Source: Mytilus edulis
Lineage: Eukaryota > Mollusca > Bivalvia > Mytilida > Mytilidae
Direction of reading: 5' to 3'
Length of the DNA stretch: 64,000 nucleotides
NCBI RefSeq assembly: GCF_963676685.1
Contig: NC_092350.1
Location: forward strand, 44,809,705-44,873,704
This document shows positions 20,171 to 31,605 of this stretch, one piece after another. Both the position numbers and the translations under genes were made by a program. Within the stretch, counting starts at the first letter, position 1. Each line of letters starts with the position of its first letter. Under the pieces are notes generated by a model that was not told the origin of the DNA, searched no databases, and saw only the letters and a list, made by a program, of their open reading frames with translations.

Positions 20171-22990
20171 TATATAATTGTTCTGCTTAACATTGTAATA
20201 GATAAATTGAAAACTTATGCAAAATGGAAATGAAGTTATCTCGCTTTGACAACTAAGTTTCAATAAAACAGATATGTAAAAACAACCACTTGCCCCTTCA
20301 TCATGAAAAAGACAATTAGAAGTAATTAAAACTACAGCTACTGATCAGATTGACTGTTTAGGACAGGCAAGTAAATCCATTTGTGCATGTTTAATAAAAA
20401 TGTAAGACAATGAAGAAATACTCACAAATACAACAGAAAACAGACACTATATCGGAACATTTTATAAGAATCCGTCTGTGCATGTACATAAAGATGATAT
20501 ATTTTTTAATTTTCTCCCGCGTTTTCCATTTGTACACTTTTTAGTCTCTTCATTTGTGGAAATCTTTTTGTTGTATGAAATCTCTATTTCAAGATTCATA
20601 GTCCTTATTGCACTTCGCGTTTTAGTTCTCCTCTAACATTACATGGCCTATTTTATTCGAATTTGGCAGGATGCTTGTCATTAAATTTGGATAAAAAAAT
20701 AACACATGATCACCAGAGGCAATTTTGGATTTTAACCGACGAATAAAATAAAAGCAAATCGTATATATAGCAAATATACATTTAAGTGATTTATGATTGA
20801 AAGGCCCTATACAAACGATCCTCAGTAATGATTGATCGAATGTGAATTAAACGGGGTGGCATTTGATGAATATATTTTCAAGTGTAACCATATGAAAAAT
20901 CACATTTGCATCTACTTGTCTGATACATGTACTACTTCGCCAATGTTAACCAAACTTTCAGGAATGGTTTACAGAAGGTCATGTACAAAACATATTAGTT
21001 GGTTCCAAGGTGGGGGTCAGTCCATAGCTTCCAAAACTGTAATTAATTTTAAAAAAATTGATTGCCTTTATCTGAAAATACAGATTGGAAAGTTTATCTT
21101 CGGGAATATAGCCTTTTAATGCAACATTTTCAGAAGATATATTCTACCAAGCAGTTCGCCGTTTCAGAATGTAATGCATCTGAGTAATATTTTCAAAAGT
21201 GAACACTAAAACGTCGTGATTGGTTAAAAATGTCATCAACAATGGAAATTCAACCAATAACGTGACGTTATTATTTTTGGGGTACAAACAATGAAATTAC
21301 CCATGTTTCTTTATATTCTACCGATCAATTAAGGGACGAGTGATGGATTTATGATGTAAGTAGCTTCTAGTTTCACCATACATTTATCACTGCACTTTAT
21401 ATATCTTTCCTCTTATCTTTTACATGTCAAATTAACCTCCAACATCCTCAGTAAAACCATAGACCAAGAGGCTTCATTTTCAACTAAGGTTGAGTCTAAT
21501 GTGTTTACTATAGTGTTTTTACAACAGGAATGACGCGTCGTTGTCAATATAATGGAATTTGATGCGACTGTCGTACAAGTGAGAGGTTTAGCTAGCTATA
21601 AAACCAGGTTCAATCCGCCATTTTCTATATATAAGAAAATGCCTGTACCAAGTTTGGAATATGGCAGTTGATAGGCATTCAGTTGGTATGTTTGTGCTTT
21701 TGATTTTGCCATTTGATGATTTTAATTTAGTTTCCTAAAATTCATGCTGAATCCCTCAGAATAATTAATGTTCTCTCCTTTGTGTTTTCGAAAAGCCCTA
21801 AAATAAGTAGTCCAACCAAAAGTATATTATCAGATTGCTTTTTTTTTTTTTTTTAGATATATTGAATTAGTGTTTCAGGAGCGCCATCATTACTTGGTTC
21901 ATAACAACCAGAATATTATATTCCATTTGTCGTATGCCCACTATGTCGTCGTCCTTACCAAATCTTGATACAAATGTTATTTTATACAATTTAAAAGGAG
22001 ATGGAAGGTTATACGCCAAAGAGAAAAAAACAACAGATAAAAATTAAATTTTTCTCCGACTTCATCAACCCATAAAAACTTGCCACACCTAAAAAGCCCG
22101 AAAGTGGTGCTTAAAAATGGCGGTAAAACACAGAAAATCTAAATCATATTAATTTAAAATTAAAACAAAGTAAAAATTAATTAATGGACAAAATAAAAAA
22201 TAAAAAAAACTATCTTTGAAAATGTTTATTGGTTGTTGTAATTTTTTTACTCATTTTAGCAAATGGTACGGTACGAGTCTTTAACCGAAGACTGAGATTT
22301 TAAACATTTAATATACTAGTTATACATGTTTACTGAAAATTTTGTATATTAACTGTAAAAGTCTATAAATTACGATATTTCAATATCACATCCCATATCA
22401 ACACGAGATGCTCAATAATCATAATGTCCAATTTAGCGATTTTATCTCATGTCAGAAAGAAATTAAAATATTTTGATTTGCGTCACAAGAATCATTTATC
22501 AGTTTTTGGAAAGTGCATTAATTGCTGTTTCTGTTTATTTTTACAGTTGATATCAGTAAATAAAACATTTATCTTCTCGACTGTATAATTAAATAAAATT
22601 ATCTCTTTATTTCAACGACAACAATTGTCATACATTTGTAAACAACTTACAAACAACGAAGTTTTAATTCGAAATTAATACAATGTTTTTAATTCTAAGT
22701 CTGATAAAAAAAAACTTTTTCATTTATAATAATGATTCTCCATTCATTCACAGTTTTTGACCGGTTGCCTAATTGTTTTTTTTCTCGTCCTAAATAGTAA
22801 AGAATATTTCGAAAAATAAAAGGCTAATGCCGCTACAAGGCAGCACTCGCACCCGCAAAGTGGAAAGGGATTACTATAAGTTGCAAAACTTGTTTTCCAA
22901 TCCACTATAAATAAATATGTTTAAATTGAAATTCTAATATGACGTTCTTCTATAGCTTTGGGTACAAAGCCATGTTTTAATTTGAATAGA
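20171..22990. other. No recognised gene
   Basis: A long AT-rich stretch. Frames such as plus 20832-21119 show no familiar motif. CCAAT and CRE-like words near 21215-21270 are isolated. I see no long inverted repeat or known repeat family. Confidence 0.5.
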
Positions 22991-23000
22991 ACATGGGCTG

Positions 23001-23016
23001 CACGTGATTGACGTCA
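23001..23016. promoter_or_regulatory. Adjacent E-box and CRE palindromes
   Basis: CACGTG (23001-23006) is followed two bases later by TGACGTCA (23009-23016), with an ACGTCAC half site 20 bases on. No gene follows that I can support, so a regulatory role is only a possibility. Confidence 0.2.
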
Positions 23017-23264
23017 CAATTAAAATTGCAACGTCACATGAATTTTGAACAGCGCCAGAGATCAAAATGGACATTTTTGTTGGTGTTGCTCGCTAGGAAA
23101 TTAAATTAAAAAAATCTAAAAGTAAGTTTAAATGTTTCTGTTCTTTTTTTATTGATAAACTGTTGATTTTTCCATAACGTTTTTGTTCATCAAATCAAAA
23201 TGGCGACATTTCGAGCGTCTACAATAGGTCCGCTTCGAAGTACAAAAGTTTAAAATATTCCTAT

Positions 23265-23450
23265 TAGAATCGAAATAATTCTATCATGCCATGCTCTATG
23301 CTCATTTTAATATGGGTAGTCATTATATTTGTAAACATTTAATACCTCCGCTAACGCTCGGTATTAAGATATTAACAAATATAATGCCTACCCATGTTAA
23401 AATGAGCATAGAGCATGGCATGAAAGAATTATTTCTTAATTAAAGACATG
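23265..23450. mobile_element. Foldback (hairpin) element
   Basis: Two arms of about 75 bp are inverted copies: ATGCCATGCTCTATGCTCAT on the left and ATGAGCATAGAGCATGGCAT on the right, continuing to AATACC and GGTATT around a loop of about 13 bp. The outer ends are AAATAATTCT and its counterpart AGAATTATTT. This is the layout of a small MITE or foldback element. Confidence 0.75.
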
Positions 23451-23723
23451 CTCGCTTCTAGTGTGACGGGTCGTTTTTACGATTTCAAAACTGGTCAACC
23501 CATAAGCATTAAAATTGGAATTTGCTGTCTCTCTACTTACAATGAAGCACACAGCATTAGGAGTAATAGCAAAAACTGATTGGTACGGGGTGAGAATAAT
23601 GTGTCTGTGGACATGATGTCTCGTTAGATATACCAGCTGCTAGTAATTTATGCTACCCTCTTTCATATAGGTTCAGGGCATGGCTAAGTCGGATATAAAA
23701 TGACCCTGGCTTCTAAGGATTAG

Positions 23724-23790
23724 AATAGAATAGAATAGAATATTTTTATTCACCAAATTAGGGCCCCAGGAGGGCATATATATCATTCAA
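23724..23790 (-). repeat. Possible LINE 3' terminus with ATTCT tail
   Basis: On the minus strand the sequence ends GGTGAATAAAAATATTCTAT and runs into four ATTCT units (plus strand AGAAT repeats at 23725-23750). A GGTGAATAAA-like end with a short tandem tail is common for CR1/L2-type LINEs. No coding part remains. Confidence 0.4.
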
Positions 23791-24955
23791 ATAATATTAT
23801 TAACAACATGTAAATAACATGTGTAATAAAAAAATATATATACTATAGGGAATACACACAACAAAATAGCAATATATAATAATTCAATTAATACTGTGTT
23901 GACATTGACTCAAGTGCACCAGGTTAGTGTGTTTTCACTATAAAAAGACAAACACGAGGCATGAGAAGTTTGTGCGGAGAAATCTCAATATAAAAAAAAA
24001 TTACTATGCTGTTTATTGTAGTTCCATTATGGTTTCTAAAAACAATTGTCAAGTAGTATTTTCTGAAGATTCACCGACCGCCCTCGCTCGAATTGAATAA
24101 CTGCAAAGTTCTGTAAAACAAAGTATGGCTCAACTCACGATTCATAAGTGGTATAGTGGTGATTCTGCTGGAAGATTGTTCAATCCAAATTCAGATCGAA
24201 TAATTATTAAATTGTTCAAGACCAATTAAATCACCATCTTTCCTTTGTTATTTGAACTTCAGAAGGTTTGTTTCGCCATTAAGTGAAACAGTGTCGACCA
24301 AACAAAACAAAATAATCGTTTAATACCCACTCCCCCAATTCCTGAGCATCAAACAGAACAATCTTTTCATACCCACACCCGTAATATGAATTTACATCGT
24401 TTTATAGTAAATAGTGTATCTAACAAATTTTGGGTGAACAGATACCATTTATAATATTCTCCAAAAATACTAGAGATAAGCATGCCCTATTTACAAAAAT
24501 ATAAAATCACAAAATGAGCCACCACTGAATATAATTAATCAAACGTTTTCTCGTTTATTATACTATAGCTGTGATTGAACGAATATTCTATAATATTTGG
24601 GTAAAATATGTAACAGCGATGTCATCGTGCCAAGTATGGTAATCTTGCACGTTTATGTATGCCATTAGCCTTTCGTCTATGTATTAACATAGATTCTTCT
24701 TATTCTATATGCATTTTTCCTTTAATCTACATTATGTTCAGACACCAATTATCGTTTGTGATATTCTAAGATTGTTTGCGGACATACATCAACCATTGTT
24801 CCCGTTCTATTTGTTAGTCGACGTCCGGTCCGAGTATATCAATCAATTCTCGACGTTAAAAGCAAGTCTCATTTTCTCACAAACAATTTGGACGCATGGA
24901 TCTGTCTTCTTTTATAATCTTTATATCAAAATTCTATATATTGATAAACACAATC
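23791..24955. other. No recognised feature
   Basis: AT-rich sequence without a supported gene or long repeat. A weak tRNA-like A-box/B-box pair near 24150-24185 is too degraded to call. Confidence 0.45.
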
Positions 24956-24956
24956 T

Positions 24957-25101
24957 TCTGCCTTTTTTTTTATCCTGACTTTTTTTTACGTAAATTGTCA
25001 TCCTGACTTTTTTTTTTGCAAGTGTCTCATCCTGCCTTTTTTATAACTCAAAACTCCTGTCCTGCCTATTTTTTTCAAATTTCAAAATGGTAGCTCCCTA
25101 A
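24957..25101 (-). mobile_element. Partial Harbinger-type MITE
   Basis: Ends AAAATGGTAGCTCCC followed by TAA. This is the same terminus and target triplet as the intact MITE at 26278-26425, with the same internal TCCTGAC and CCTGCC pieces. The other terminus is not found, so it is a partial or rearranged copy next to the ISL2EU-type element. Confidence 0.55.
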
Positions 25102-25239
25102 GGTGGTTGTATGGGGTTATTTATTTTAAATATGTCTTGTTGATATTTTTCGTAAAGGAAATTCATCGTTTGTTAAGATAGTATTTCTTTTATTATTACT
25201 ATTTCAGTTTAAATAAAAGACGAAAAAATTATACTTTAT

Positions 25240-25255
25240 AGATCTCTTTACGGAT
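25240..25255 (+). repeat. Left terminal inverted repeat of the ISL2EU-type element
   Basis: Pairs with 31606-31621 with one mismatch. Flanked by AT at 25238-25239. Confidence 0.8.
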
Positions 25256-25290
25256 AAAACGCGCATAGCAGTTCGCGCATAACAAAGCGT

Positions 25291-25312
25291 TGCATTGTGG
25301 GATTGTTTGCGT
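25291..25312 (+). promoter_or_regulatory. Inner subterminal motif, left copy
   Basis: TGCATTGTGGGATTGTTTGC lies about 35-55 bases before the nuclease gene's ATG. The right end has the same motif inverted at 31563-31584 with two differences, about 30 bases before the transposase ATG. It could be a transposase (THAP) binding site, a promoter element, or both. Confidence 0.45.
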
Positions 25313-25346
25313 CCTTAGTTTCCCGCTGTACAATACACAAAGAAAG

Positions 25347-28300
25347 ATGACTGAGAATAAAAACGTTAAAGATTTAAAACGGGACGAGTTGGGAGTTTTT
25401 TTGCGGGACCGCGGAATTCCATACGCAAGTAGGAACAAAGAGGACAGACTGGTGTTGGCATCAATTGCTGAAAAGAGAAATGTACCCCTGAAATCTTCTG
25501 TTGATGACGACCTCAAGACAATCATTGAGGAACGGAAGAAGAAGATGGTATTAGAAGATGGGCTCATAAAGCTTCCCGATCCTGTGAAGATGTTAGCTGG
25601 GTGGGAGAATACATTTATTAACTTCCCGAATACATCAGCCACAGATGTGGAAGACTACATAAAGTTGTGTAAGAACAATATTATAAAACTATACCCCCCC
25701 CCCTTATATTCACTTATAAATATAAAGACATATAAAAGGCACGGACATTTTTTTTCTAATGGGCAAAACTTGATGTAGGTGCTGTCAAGATTGTTTTTTT
25801 AACAACAATGAGAGCCAGAATAAAACCTAGTTTCCCCCAGAAAATCAAATGGTATATGCCAAAGTGTCAAAGTCATTTAAAAAAAAATAATAAAAAAAAT
25901 ACACCATCAATTTCCTATTATATCTTATATATATATATATATAAGGCTTATATTTTTTTCTACATCAGATGCGCATTGTGTCTATACAAGACTCATCAGT
26001 GATGACCAAATCACAATGATTATAATGTCTAATAAAGTGAAAAGTTGAAGAAATAAAGAAAAAAAAATCCTACAAAATGGAGTTGAAATACACTGATAAT
26101 GATTTGATTTTCTTATTAGATAAGTGGTGCCCCTAAATCACTATAACTGTAAATTCCAGTAAATTCCAGAAAGTAAATTGTCACTATAGTAAAAGAATCT
26201 TCGACTTGTTGAAGGAGGCTATTATTCGGCAGATGCAGATGCAGAATGGTGCCAAAAAAATCCTGTTACCATACTAAGGGAGCTACCATTTGATTTTTAT
26301 GGGTGTAAGGGCTCTTAGAGATGAAATTAAAAAAAAAAAGTCAGGACAAATATTTTGAGTAAAAAAAAGGCAGGATTCATCCTAGCCCCCCCCCCCCCCC
26401 CCATTAAAATCAAATGGTAGCTCCCTAATGTTGGAGCAGACAATTTTATGTTGGTATCATATGAAGGAATTTTTCATTTACCAAATAAAGTTTAGGCTGT
26501 CTTTGGGTAATATTTGGTAATTTATATCATATTAATGTGAGACTTCATTCCACTAGAGTTCAAATGACAAAGAGACATTAATACCGGTAAGCAAAAGGTC
26601 TCTATACAACCTTCAACAATGAAAAAAAACATACCACATAATCAGGTATAATTTTCATTCTCAATTTTATAAAAATGTGTGACATGACAAATCCAAAACA
26701 AGAAAATAAACAACCAAATTTATAATACAGTTTCTTTAAGAATAAATCTGAGAGACTTGAACAAATGACAATAAGTGAATTACAGGATCCTGACGTACAA
26801 TATAAGACAGTCAAACTGTTTTATTCATATAAAAATGTGCATTAAGTTAAATCAGAACAAGGCACTGGGTAACTTGTTTGTTTACATGTACTTTGATTAC
26901 AACATCCTACAAAAATGAGAATAAAACTACATGTATTTATGTAACAAGTATATATATGTAATAATTTTTACAGGTGCTGAGAACCATAATGTTCAAACAA
27001 AAGGAATTAAATCAACAAAAGAAGGAGAAAGTCTATACTTGTCTGGACACGTCACTGGAGTTGAATACCACCGCATCAGTCCTAATATTTCTTACTGCTA
27101 CATAAAGGCTATTGTTGCAAGGCAAAAGGCACAGACACAAGCGCCATATAGTGTTTGGATTATCCTGCATAAGAGAACAGGTAAAGTCGAAAATGCATAT
27201 TGCAATTGCCCTGCAGGTTTGCGAGGACATTGTAAACATTGTGTTTCTTTGTTGCATTTTATAGTTCGGCAAATAGAGGCAGGATGCAACAAAGCATGTA
27301 CATCCAAACCACAGGAGTGGCACAAACCGCATGCTCAAGGGAAAAGGGTTACTCAACCTGACTTCGTACGCAATCTTGTTGTGAAAAAAGTAACTGGTAG
27401 ATTTGATACTACTCCAGAAGATTTGAAAAAAAGGGAAATAAATCAAGATTGGCATTTGACCCTAGAGCAGTTTGCTACAGAAAAGAAAAAACATTGTTAG
27501 ATTTTGATTTGAAAAAGCTAGAAGACATTACAAATGGAAATTGTGGTGTTCTACTCTATTCACCAAGAAGTAATATTGAAAAAAATGCTGGGCATCCTGA
27601 TATCGAAAATATACAAATTGAAGAGGAAGTAGAAACTATTTCAAAAACAATACCTGTTCTTGCTAACGAAATTATTGAAGCAAAACAAAACATTAATCAA
27701 TGTGACTTTGGGGAGGAACTCCTGTTAAATCTTGATAATTCAATAACAGATGAAACGGTTGACTATGTTGTCCGCAAAACCTGCAAACAAAGCAGTTCAA
27801 AAATATGGTTTGATCACAGGATTGGACGCATAACTGCATCAGTGGCAAATGAATGTTCAAAAAAAGTTAATGAAAAAGATGAAGTATCAGAAAAAAATAA
27901 CTCTGTTGTTGCGAAAATTTTCAATTATAAAAGTGCACCGGCTTATGTTAAATCCTTGAAATGGGGAAGAGAAAGAGAATTACCAGCAATTAAAGAATAT
28001 GAAAAAAATGCAAAAGGCAAACACAAAGATTTCAATGTACAAAGCACAGGGCTTCACATTTGCAAAGAAAATCCTTGGTTGGCAGCCACACCAGACAGTT
28101 TAATAATATGTGATTGTTGTGGTCTTGGATGTTTAGAAATTAAAAATCCTGAAAAATATAAAAATGACACAATTCAACAAATGGCAACCTCAGACCAATC
28201 TTATTTAAATTATTCTGACAATAAACAAATCAGTCTTGACAAAAAACATCAATATTATACTCAAGTACAAATTCAGATGTATGCTACAAATACTAAATAT

Positions 28301-28732
28301 GCTGATTTTGTGGTAAAAACAGTTGCAGCAGATGACAACATTTTTATTCAAAGGATTGCCTATGATGAAATTTTTACCATGAATGTAATACATAAATGCA
28401 AAGTTTTTTTCACCAAAGTTATCGTTCAGGAATTGTTAACACATAAAGTAAAATTGTACTATGAAAAACTTCAAAATAATGAACAAAACAGCGATCAAGT
28501 TTTCACAAATTCTAATTTAGAAATTAATGAAGTTGTCCAAGAAGTTGACACTGGCAGTGCTACTACATGTATGAATGAAGATAATACTGACATACATGTA
28601 CCTTCTTCTAATCCAGCTGTTGTATGTCCAATCTGCAGCTGTGAATGTAAAGACGAGCCTTTGACTTTAAATGAAGAAAGTATTTGTTGCTCAAAATGTG
28701 ACTTTTGTTTCATTACCCATGTGTTGGAATAA
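25347..28732 (+). CDS. SAP-like / SWIM zinc finger / YqaJ-type exonuclease protein of the transposon
   Basis: Probably the accessory nuclease of the ISL2EU-type element. Exon 1 is 25347-25668 (donor GTAAGA at 25669) and exon 2 is 26974-28732 (acceptor TTTTTACAG at 26965-26973); the join keeps the frame through a split Cys codon. Order of parts: a SAP-like DNA-binding segment (VKDLKRDELGVFLRDRG, about residues 8-45); a SWIM zinc finger (CNCPAGLRGHCKHC, Cys184, Cys186, Cys194, His196); then a YqaJ/lambda-exonuclease-like nuclease with WFDHRIGRITAS at 27806, the catalytic Asp in WLAATPDSL near 28094 and the E-x-K pair in GCLEIKNP near 28136. A Cys-rich zinc-binding tail follows (CPICSCEC...CCSKCDFC). 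The frame must slip by -1 in the A-run at 27486-27491 (TEKKK then TLLDFDLKKLED), so as written the product is split between the SWIM and nuclease parts. About 690 residues if the slip is ignored. Family identity is from motifs. Confidence 0.75.
25945..26055 (+). repeat. Repeat B fragment inside intron 1
   Basis: Contains TACATCAGATGCGCATTGTG, ACAAGACTCATCAGTGATG and AAAAGTTGAAG in the same order as the repeat B copies at 54-56 kb. It is preceded by a short (TA)n run at 25930-25940. Confidence 0.55.
26278..26425. mobile_element. Harbinger-type MITE in the nuclease gene intron
   Basis: Left end GGGAGCTACCATTTGATTTT and right end AAAATCAAATGGTAGCTCCC form 20-bp terminal inverted repeats. Each is flanked by TAA (26275-26277 and 26426-26428), the target triplet typical of PIF/Harbinger. 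148 bp long, non-coding, with a long C-run before the right end. Confidence 0.8.
26520..26640 (-). repeat. Repeat A copy in intron 1
   Basis: On the minus strand it has CATTGTTGAAGG, GAGACCTTTTGCTTA, TTAATGTCTCTTTGTCATTT and GGAATGAAGTCTCA, a diverged version of the repeat A 3' half. Confidence 0.55.
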
Positions 28733-29531
28733 AAGGGAATGAAAATGTTGTGAGGTCAAAATATAGAAATTGGTTTTGTAAGAGTTGCAAAGGCAAAAAA
28801 TGATTTTTCTAAATATAAAGAATTTATATATATTTAATTATATATATTAATTTGTTACAGGTTTACTGTACATTGTACACACTTTAATAATACAATGTAA
28901 CACATGCAAGTCTTTCAACAATATTTTTAGAAGGTAAAATGATAGGTGTACAAGTCAAAATACAAACAATTATATACAACTTCATGTATTTCTATCAATA
29001 CATCATCCTTGTAAGTTGTGTTAGTATTGAAAAAATAATTGAAAATGTGGGGAAAGGGAGATAATCTGAATCCACAATAAAAGTCATATTACTTCACACA
29101 GATTTTTTCAATTGGCTTTTCCAAACTTCTGTAAATTTGATTTTTTTTTAAATTTAAGACTTTTATTTTGTCTTGAAAAAATGTTCATTTCATTGAATAT
29201 TTTCAAATTAAAAATTTGTGAAAGAACAATATGCTTTAAAAAAAATTGTTCATTGTTTTGTATTTCTTATTATTTTACACATTAAATTGGACATGTATTT
29301 GTTGCTGTCATATATAAACTGTACAGTGAATTAATAAAATTTTGCAGTAGTACATGAACATGAATGCAAATTATGGATAAAAATAACATGTGGTATGAGT
29401 GCCAAAGGCAATGAGACAATATCAAAGTCAAAATGCATTTAAATTTAGCAATTATAGCTCACAGTACGGCCTTCAACACAGAGCATTGGGCTGGCATGAC
29501 TGATCATATAGATGTACTTCATAGCTATTCA
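28733..29531. other. 3' flank shared by the two convergent genes
   Basis: AT-rich sequence between the two stop codons. A repeat A copy on the minus strand lies at 29385-29480 (TGTGTTGAAGGCCGTACTGTG and TATTGTCTCATTGCC). No other gene is visible. Confidence 0.6.
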
Positions 29532-31531
29532 TTACTCTGACTTATTATTTGTGTGTAGTGGTACCAACACACCAGACAGGTTTACCAGACAACCACATAC
29601 AAAAACAATATTGTCAACTACATCACTTAAAATCAATGGAATTGGTCCTTGCAAGATTTTAAAATCTTTCATTCGTCCAATAACACGCTCAACATGAATC
29701 CGAGCATTTGAAATTTCAGTATTGCTGATATTTTTGGATTCCCTAAACTGAATGTTTTTTCTTGCAAATGCTGGAATTATTAGTTCAACATCTCCTAGTA
29801 GAAAGTCATCTTTATTATTAAAGCCCTTATCTGCCATAACTTTATCACCTTCTTCAAATAAATCTAAAATGCCACATCTTCTAACAAGTTCAACATCTGA
29901 CATGTCACCACCTGTTGCATGAGATACAAATGAGACTGTACCCCCTGGAGTACATGCAACTAAAACTTTGTATGTGTGTCTGGACTTGTAGTTAGAATAT
30001 AAAGCAGAATTAGTGCTGTCCATGGATGGCCTCTCTGTCTGTACCTCTGTGCAATCAATAATTGCCGTTACTTTTCCGTATTTAGAATAACAATCAGGAT
30101 AATATTGATCCAATTGATCCCGTGTTGGCCAATGAATAAGCGGTCTTAACTCTAGGGCAAGAAGAGAAATCCAAGTAGTGATAATTGATGAAACTAGTGA
30201 GCTAGAAACATTAAACAAAGAGGCCATAAATTCCTGGTTCAAATTTAACCTTAATTTCATTAGAGTCATCAACAGTTCATCTTCTAAGGATAATTTGCGC
30301 TTTGGTCCAGGCTTTTTAGCATTATTTTCTTGGTAACTTGTTGTCTCATGAGAATCCTCACCTTTGTAATACTTCATATTTGAAGCTGGTACACTAACTT
30401 CATCAAGTAACCAACAAAATAAAGAATATGACGCTAATCCTGTATGTAGCCTTATAAGATTATCCGAATGTTTAATGCTGATTATACCAAATGAATTTTT
30501 TTTTTCAAGATCCTTAATTTTTTCTTTTGCACTGGAAAGCTGATGGTCTTTTTCAGCCAGCTGGATTTTCAGGAATTGTATTTCTGCACTCAGACTTTCT
30601 TTTGATATTTCATTCTCATCAATTATATCATCAGATATATTACATGTACTTGAATCCGTACATATATTTGTTGTCAGACTAACATTTTCCGAGTCTACAA
30701 GTTCTGAAAGTTTTTTCCTGCTTTTTGAAGCCACAGGTTTTGAATGCACTTCAGTGTTTCTCATTAGAAGCCGTCTAGGAGTTGTTATTTCATACCCTTT
30801 CATATGAAGTTTGGGATGTGGTGCTAACTCACGTGGCTGACCATATTCAAAATGATTTGAACACACTCGGGTATTTTTGTTCACTTCATAGTTGTCCCTG
30901 TTAAGTAATTTGCTCCACTTTTTGTACCATTCTTCTTTTGGACATTTGTGTAGCTTTATTGATGCGTTTGAACCGAGATGTTCTTTCACATGGGGCATTA
31001 CCAAAAACCTGAAAAAAGAAGGCTAAGTCAGGGTGGGGCCACTAAGCAATCTGCCCTCTTTGCAACCAGCTGATATTGATTAAAGCCTAGGGAAGGAATC
31101 GAACCTTCGTACCCTGACCAAGCCCTCTTATTTTTCAGAAATTGACAAATAATTTTAGATACAAATGTAAATTTAGTTTATTTTTAAGGAAGAAACATGG
31201 GGATCCACGGTAACACATATAAAGAAACACTGAAATAAGTAAAAAAAAAACGTTAGTTTTGACGAATCTGTAAAATAATTTTTAGTCTGTGATTCCTTTA
31301 CTAGCCACCGAAAAAGAACTATCAGCCAGAGTTATTCAGATCTATAGAAAACACAACCTCGAATCACACTTGAATTTCTTCTCATTTCTAAATGAAATTA
31401 AGTGTAATTTGCAACTCAATCTATCTCTAAATGTTTAATTACTTGAAATTAAAATATCATGCTTTATTATATTACCTGTCCTGCTGATCGTAATCATTAT
31501 TGCATCCGTAAACTGCACACCTATGCGACAT
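29532..31531 (-). CDS. THAP-domain / DDE_4-type transposase
   Basis: Probably catalyses excision and insertion of the element. Exon 1 is 31531-31476 (MSHRCAVYGCNNDYDQQD plus two bases; donor AG|GTAATA), and exon 2 is 31008-29532 (acceptor TTCTTTTTTCAG). The join is in frame and gives 510 residues. The N-terminus is a THAP zinc finger: Cys5-x4-Cys10 from exon 1 and Cys68-x2-His71 from exon 2 (RVCSNHFEYG), which supports the splice model. A coiled-coil segment (about 158-190) and an HTH-like part (about 255-300, DELLMTLMKLRLNL) follow. The DDE triad is Asp337 (AIIDCTEV), Asp412 (VMADKGFNN) and Glu459 (ARIHVERVIGRMKDF), all present. No stop or frameshift is seen, so the enzyme could be active. 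It faces the YqaJ-nuclease gene of the same element. Confidence 0.85.
31030..31125 (-). other. tRNA T-arm-like hairpin in the transposase intron
   Basis: On the minus strand GAAGGTTCGATTCCTTC forms a perfect 5-bp stem with a 7-base TTCGATT loop and matches the RNA polymerase III B-box (GGTTCGATTCC). No matching acceptor stem or D-arm lies upstream. An A-box-like word (TTGCTTAGTGG) lies downstream instead. It is a tRNA-derived scrap, not a tRNA gene. Confidence 0.4.
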
Positions 31532-31562
31532 AGTTTTAGGCAAAATGGCGCTAAAGTAAACA

Positions 31563-31584
31563 ACGCAAACTGTCCCACAATGCA
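31563..31584 (-). promoter_or_regulatory. Inner subterminal motif, right copy
   Basis: On the minus strand it reads TGCATTGTGGGACAGTTTGC, 37 bases inside the right end. It partners the left copy at 25291-25312. Confidence 0.45.
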
Positions 31585-31605
31585 TTTCGGCGTCAGCCAT
31601 CAATG

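Noticed and set aside
24150..24190. Possible tRNA or SINE head (TGGTATAGTGG with TTCAATCC)
   Set aside because: The intervening arms do not fold, no acceptor stem is seen and no SINE body follows.
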